NCBI GenBank assembly: GCA_902481695.1
Contig: CABSXY010000022.1
Coordinates: 1-15,065 of the forward strand
Length of the DNA: 15,065 nucleotides
Source of the DNA: an uncultured Haemophilus sp.
Lineage (GTDB): Bacteria > Pseudomonadota > Gammaproteobacteria > Enterobacterales > Pasteurellaceae
Direction: 5' to 3'
Shown here: positions 12,266 through 15,065 of the stretch, one piece after another
How the letters are laid out: every line of letters starts with the position of its first letter
How positions within the stretch are numbered: the first letter of the stretch is position 1
The notes under the pieces: model-generated
Told to the model about the DNA's origin: nothing
Seen by the model: only the letters and a program-made list of their open reading frames with translations
Databases searched by the model: none
Program-made: the position numbers and the translations under genes

Positions 12266-15065
12266 CTAGAACGTCGCCGTCAAGCCCAATTTAATCGTTC
12301 TCCCCGGTGCAGGCATAGATGAACGAGTCATTGGATCAAGATAATAACGATCAGTTAAGTTTGTCGCAGACAATGACAGTGCAAGATTCTCATTTACTTT
12401 GTAATTCATATACGCATCAACCAAGAACACAGGTTGCCAACGTGGGTTGTCATTGCTATTGGCAAACCAGCCTGCATCACGTAAAGATTTGTTACGAGTT
12501 TCTTTCACATTAGTGTGATATACCATGCGCGTGCCGACTTCTAATCGCTCATCTAAGAAACGTACACCAAGATTTGAGGTAATGCTGTATTTCGGCAAAA
12601 TGGCATTTTTTAAGTATCCGTTTTCATTACCACCATTAACACATTCAGGATAGGCTTCAAATGTATGTATATCACCTATACGACCAACATCTCGAATTGC
12701 TGAACTTTTATCGCAGAATTTATTTTTGATGTTGTAGCTAATACCGATATCACCGAAGATGCGACCTTGATCATAACGAGCGGATAATTCTATACCTTCT
12801 AAAATCCGTTTATCAAACTGCTTCATCTCATAATTAATATCACGGTCAAAAATATTTTTCGTGGTATTTTTGTACCAATTTAGGCGAATATCCGCACGGC
12901 GTAAACTTGGGAAGAAACCACGTAAATCATGCACATAGCCCACTTCAATATTTTTGCTGTGTTCCGGTTTGCGTTTATAAAGTGGCGTGAGAATATCAAT
13001 GGAATAGCCAATGGTATCTTCAAAAATACTCGGCATACGTTTGGTTTCATCATAGCGCACATAAATTCTGGCGTTATCACTTAAAAATGCGGTAGCACTA
13101 AGGGAAGGTGCCCAAGCGTGATCTTTACGCTCTGCCTTTTTCATTTTTTCCCACTGTTCTTTGGTTATTGGTGTTTTTTCTGGCGAACCGGAAAAATCAG
13201 CACCAATGTCATATAAATAATCTTCTTTCCCAGTTCGTGGATGGATTACTTTTTTTTCTAACATTTCTTTTGTAATGCGTCCATCCGTAAGCGGAAAATG
13301 CTCAACAGAAAAATTACCATATTCGTCCCGTTCCCAATAAATGGTCTGCGTTGCTGATTCATCCCATTGACTATTATTACCACTGAGTTCTGACCAACTA
13401 TCATATTCCTCATCTGTGGTTGGAGTCCAGCCATGTGAAACAACATACTCATCACGATCATCAAGCCATTTTTGTAATTCTGGTGAATCATCAGCAGGTA
13501 TTGGATATAATTTTTTAAATTCTGCCTCAAGTGAAGCTCTTAAATTATTTTTTCTTTCAAAATTTATATAGTCCTGTGTTATTTTAGGGGCGACTTGTTT
13601 CAATTTTCTTACTGTAAATGGAATACGTGATTCGGTTAATACTTCTTCTTGTTTTAAATTTGCAATTTTTTCTTGCAAGCCGCGATCTTTGGATTTGTAG
13701 TGAGTATATTTCATCCCGGCAGTCAGTAATAACCAATCGGTTGGTGAATATTCAAATTTGAAGCCTGCATTAAATTCATTTCGGTTGCCTTTTCGATTTC
13801 CTGAACGAGCAGAGTTTGATACTCGGCAAATACCATGTATATCACCTTCCACACAGGTATAATTTTCCCCTTCTATTTTAGCATCAGTCTCGTATTGATT
13901 AAATGCAGTAAGTTGATATTTATCCCAAAGCTCATAAACATTGGTACTGTCTAAAGTTTCACGACGGTAATTTGTCATGACGCTTAAACGAAGTTTTGGA
14001 CTTAGTTCCGTGACATTGCTAAAGGTTATTCCCATATGATTATCACGGGCAAATTGCACTTGCGCGGGTTGAGTATTAAAAATCCCATCAATATTTTTAA
14101 ATTTAGGGTTTTTCATATATTCCTTTATTTTGCTATTAAAAATTTCGTAAAAACGATCTTTTATACGTTTATATTCAACGGGATCTTTCACTTGATCTAA
14201 TTCATAGGCTTTATCACCAAACTCATTTGCGAGATCAATTTGAGATAAAGTACCAATCATTTGAGTATTATAATCACTAAAAAGTACATCGCCCGGTGAG
14301 CCGCCTGATGTATTAGTTGCCGTATCATTTTTTACTGCCCAGACACCTATTTTTAAATCAAGCCATTTGTTATCGGGCGGATTATAGGAAAACTCAACAT
14401 TACCTGTTTTTTGTTTTACATCTGCTAGTGGCCATTGGGTGACGGTATTACGCGCAGCATAGTTATAGCCAAGTCGGGAAGGCATAATGTCGCCGTAATT
14501 GATTTTGGTGTCTAGGAAGTTAGCAGAAAGTGAAGCATATTTATTAAAGTGGAGTTTCCCCTTTAATAACCAAGATCGGCTTTCATAAGATGTATTTGGT
14601 ACTTCTTCACCCGGTTTATAAATTCGAGCAATGAGTGGAATATAAGGGTCATCGGAGTTTTTATCTAAATCAAGCGGGCCGGTTGTTCCTTCACCGTATT
14701 TTTTCCCTCCCCGTTTACCGGCAAAATAATTTCCTTTGTTACGATAAGCATACGCCCCTAAGACTTCATAACCATCATCTTTTGCGGCTAACGCCAAACG
14801 TATGGCATTATCGTGTAAAGGTTTGTTTCTGCCTTTTTTTCTTGGGCTAATCCGATCATCATCTTTAAAATACAACGCCCATTCAGCTAATTCTGCACGC
14901 CCGTCTGGTGAAACAAGTCGATAATCCTGACCAATAGGTACACCTTCATAAGGACGAGCCTTAATTGAATTGTTGGCAGTCTCCGTTTTAAGTTCAATAC
15001 CCCATTTTTTACCAGGCTTAATGATCTCATGAGGATTTAGCGTGCTCATACGAATCGTCCCTGCC
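12266..15065 (-). CDS. TonB-dependent outer-membrane receptor (heme/Hup-like), 5' end cut by window edge
   Basis: The frame is open from the right edge to TAG at 12268-12266, giving 932 complete codons. The ATG at 15049 is internal: upstream codons encode A-G-T-I-R, and with M-S-T they match the G-x-V/I-x-I/M-x-T motif that ends TonB-receptor plug domains. The signal peptide, TonB box and most of the plug lie outside. What remains is the 22-strand barrel, ending with a typical N-L-T-D-R-Y-Y motif, a P-G-R-T stretch and a terminal Phe. Numbering from the internal Met, Cys399/Cys408 and Cys779/Cys803 could form loop disulfides. A hydrophilic insertion covers about 455-645. The position near mltA and tcdA recalls H. 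influenzae HI0113 (Hup, heme utilisation), so heme or hemoprotein uptake is likely but the substrate is an inference. No exact uptake signal is present. Confidence 0.88.
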   Translation of the reverse strand, partial: AGTIRMSTLNPHEIIKPGKKWGIELKTETANNSIKARPYEGVPIGQDYRLVSPDGRAELAEWALYFKDDDRISPRKKGRNKPLHDNAIRLALAAKDDGYEVLGAYAYRNKGNYFAGKRGGKKYGEGTTGPLDLDKNSDDPYIPLIARIYKPGEEVPNTSYESRSWLLKGKLHFNKYASLSANFLDTKINYGDIMPSRLGYNYAARNTVTQWPLADVKQKTGNVEFSYNPPDNKWLDLKIGVWAVKNDTATNTSGGSPGDVLFSDYNTQMIGTLSQIDLANEFGDKAYELDQVKDPVEYKRIKDRFYEIFNSKIKEYMKNPKFKNIDGIFNTQPAQVQFARDNHMGITFSNVTELSPKLRLSVMTNYRRETLDSTNVYELWDKYQLTAFNQYETDAKIEGENYTCVEGDIHGICRVSNSARSGNRKGNRNEFNAGFKFEYSPTDWLLLTAGMKYTHYKSKDRGLQEKIANLKQEEVLTESRIPFTVRKLKQVAPKITQDYINFERKNNLRASLEAEFKKLYPIPADDSPELQKWLDDRDEYVVSHGWTPTTDEEYDSWSELSGNNSQWDESATQTIYWERDEYGNFSVEHFPLTDGRITKEMLEKKVIHPRTGKEDYLYDIGADFSGSPEKTPITKEQWEKMKKAERKDHAWAPSLSATAFLSDNARIYVRYDETKRMPSIFEDTIGYSIDILTPLYKRKPEHSKNIEVGYVHDLRGFFPSLRRADIRLNWYKNTTKNIFDRDINYEMKQFDKRILEGIELSARYDQGRIFGDIGISYNIKNKFCDKSSAIRDVGRIGDIHTFEAYPECVNGGNENGYLKNAILPKYSITSNLGVRFLDERLEVGTRMVYHTNVKETRNKSLRDAGWFANSNDNPRWQPVFLVDAYMNYKVNENLALSLSATNLTDRYYLDPMTRSSMPAPGRTIKLGLTATF

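Noticed and set aside
12266..15049. Receptor gene as a complete protein starting at the ATG at 15049
   Set aside because: There is no signal peptide, and the frame continues upstream into plug-domain sequence; the gene is cut by the window edge.
1..15065. Mobile element, prophage, toxin-antitoxin or defence island
   Set aside because: No transposase, integrase, attachment-site repeats or defence-like gene is visible; all intervals are filled by recognisable core genes.

Overview
The window looks like a chromosomal core region of a Pasteurellaceae bacterium, most likely a Haemophilus such as H. parainfluenzae or a close relative. The main sign is eleven exact copies of the 9-bp DNA uptake signal AAGTGCGGT (or its complement ACCGCACTT), the type used by the Haemophilus/Aggregatibacter/Pasteurella branch. 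The moderately AT-rich base composition fits, as does the grouping of a TonB-dependent heme-type receptor, mltA, tcdA, rlmKL and an orphan znuA, which from memory resembles the HI0113-HI0119 neighbourhood of H. influenzae. The species is an inference.

Left part (1-4604), minus strand: a compact operon of a DUF441 membrane protein, a DUF423 membrane protein and the DEAH-box RNA helicase HrpA. The junctions are tight (stop directly followed by ATG, then a 4-bp ATGA overlap), and an extended -10 promoter lies in the divergent intergenic region. hrpA runs off the left edge and lacks about 70 C-terminal residues. Middle left (4605-6644), plus strand: a KefC/KefB-type K+/H+ antiporter, ending at a perfect 15-bp hairpin terminator shared with the convergent gene.

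Middle (6646-12000), minus strand: rlmKL (bifunctional 23S rRNA methyltransferase) with its own extended -10 promoter; a G/C-tract palindromic element; znuA (periplasmic zinc-binding protein with a His-rich loop); then a 16-bp hairpin terminator separating znuA from the translationally coupled mltA-tcdA pair (lytic transglycosylase and tRNA ct6A37 dehydratase).

Right part (12090-15065): an initiator tRNA(fMet) gene on the plus strand with promoter and terminator, convergent with a large TonB-dependent outer-membrane receptor on the minus strand. The N-terminal signal peptide, TonB box and most of the plug of the receptor lie beyond the right edge.

The genes are mostly housekeeping: RNA metabolism (HrpA, RlmKL, TcdA, tRNA-fMet), ion and metal homeostasis (KefC, ZnuA), envelope remodelling (MltA) and nutrient uptake (receptor). 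There is no mobile element, CRISPR array or defence system. I do not see a convincing new biological system. The points most worth a second look are a C3:U70 mismatch in the initiator tRNA acceptor stem, an inverted pair of uptake signals in the RlmKL interdomain linker, the competing G/C-tract hairpins after znuA, and a roughly 190-residue hydrophilic insertion in the receptor. Every stretch of more than about 300 bases is occupied by a gene.
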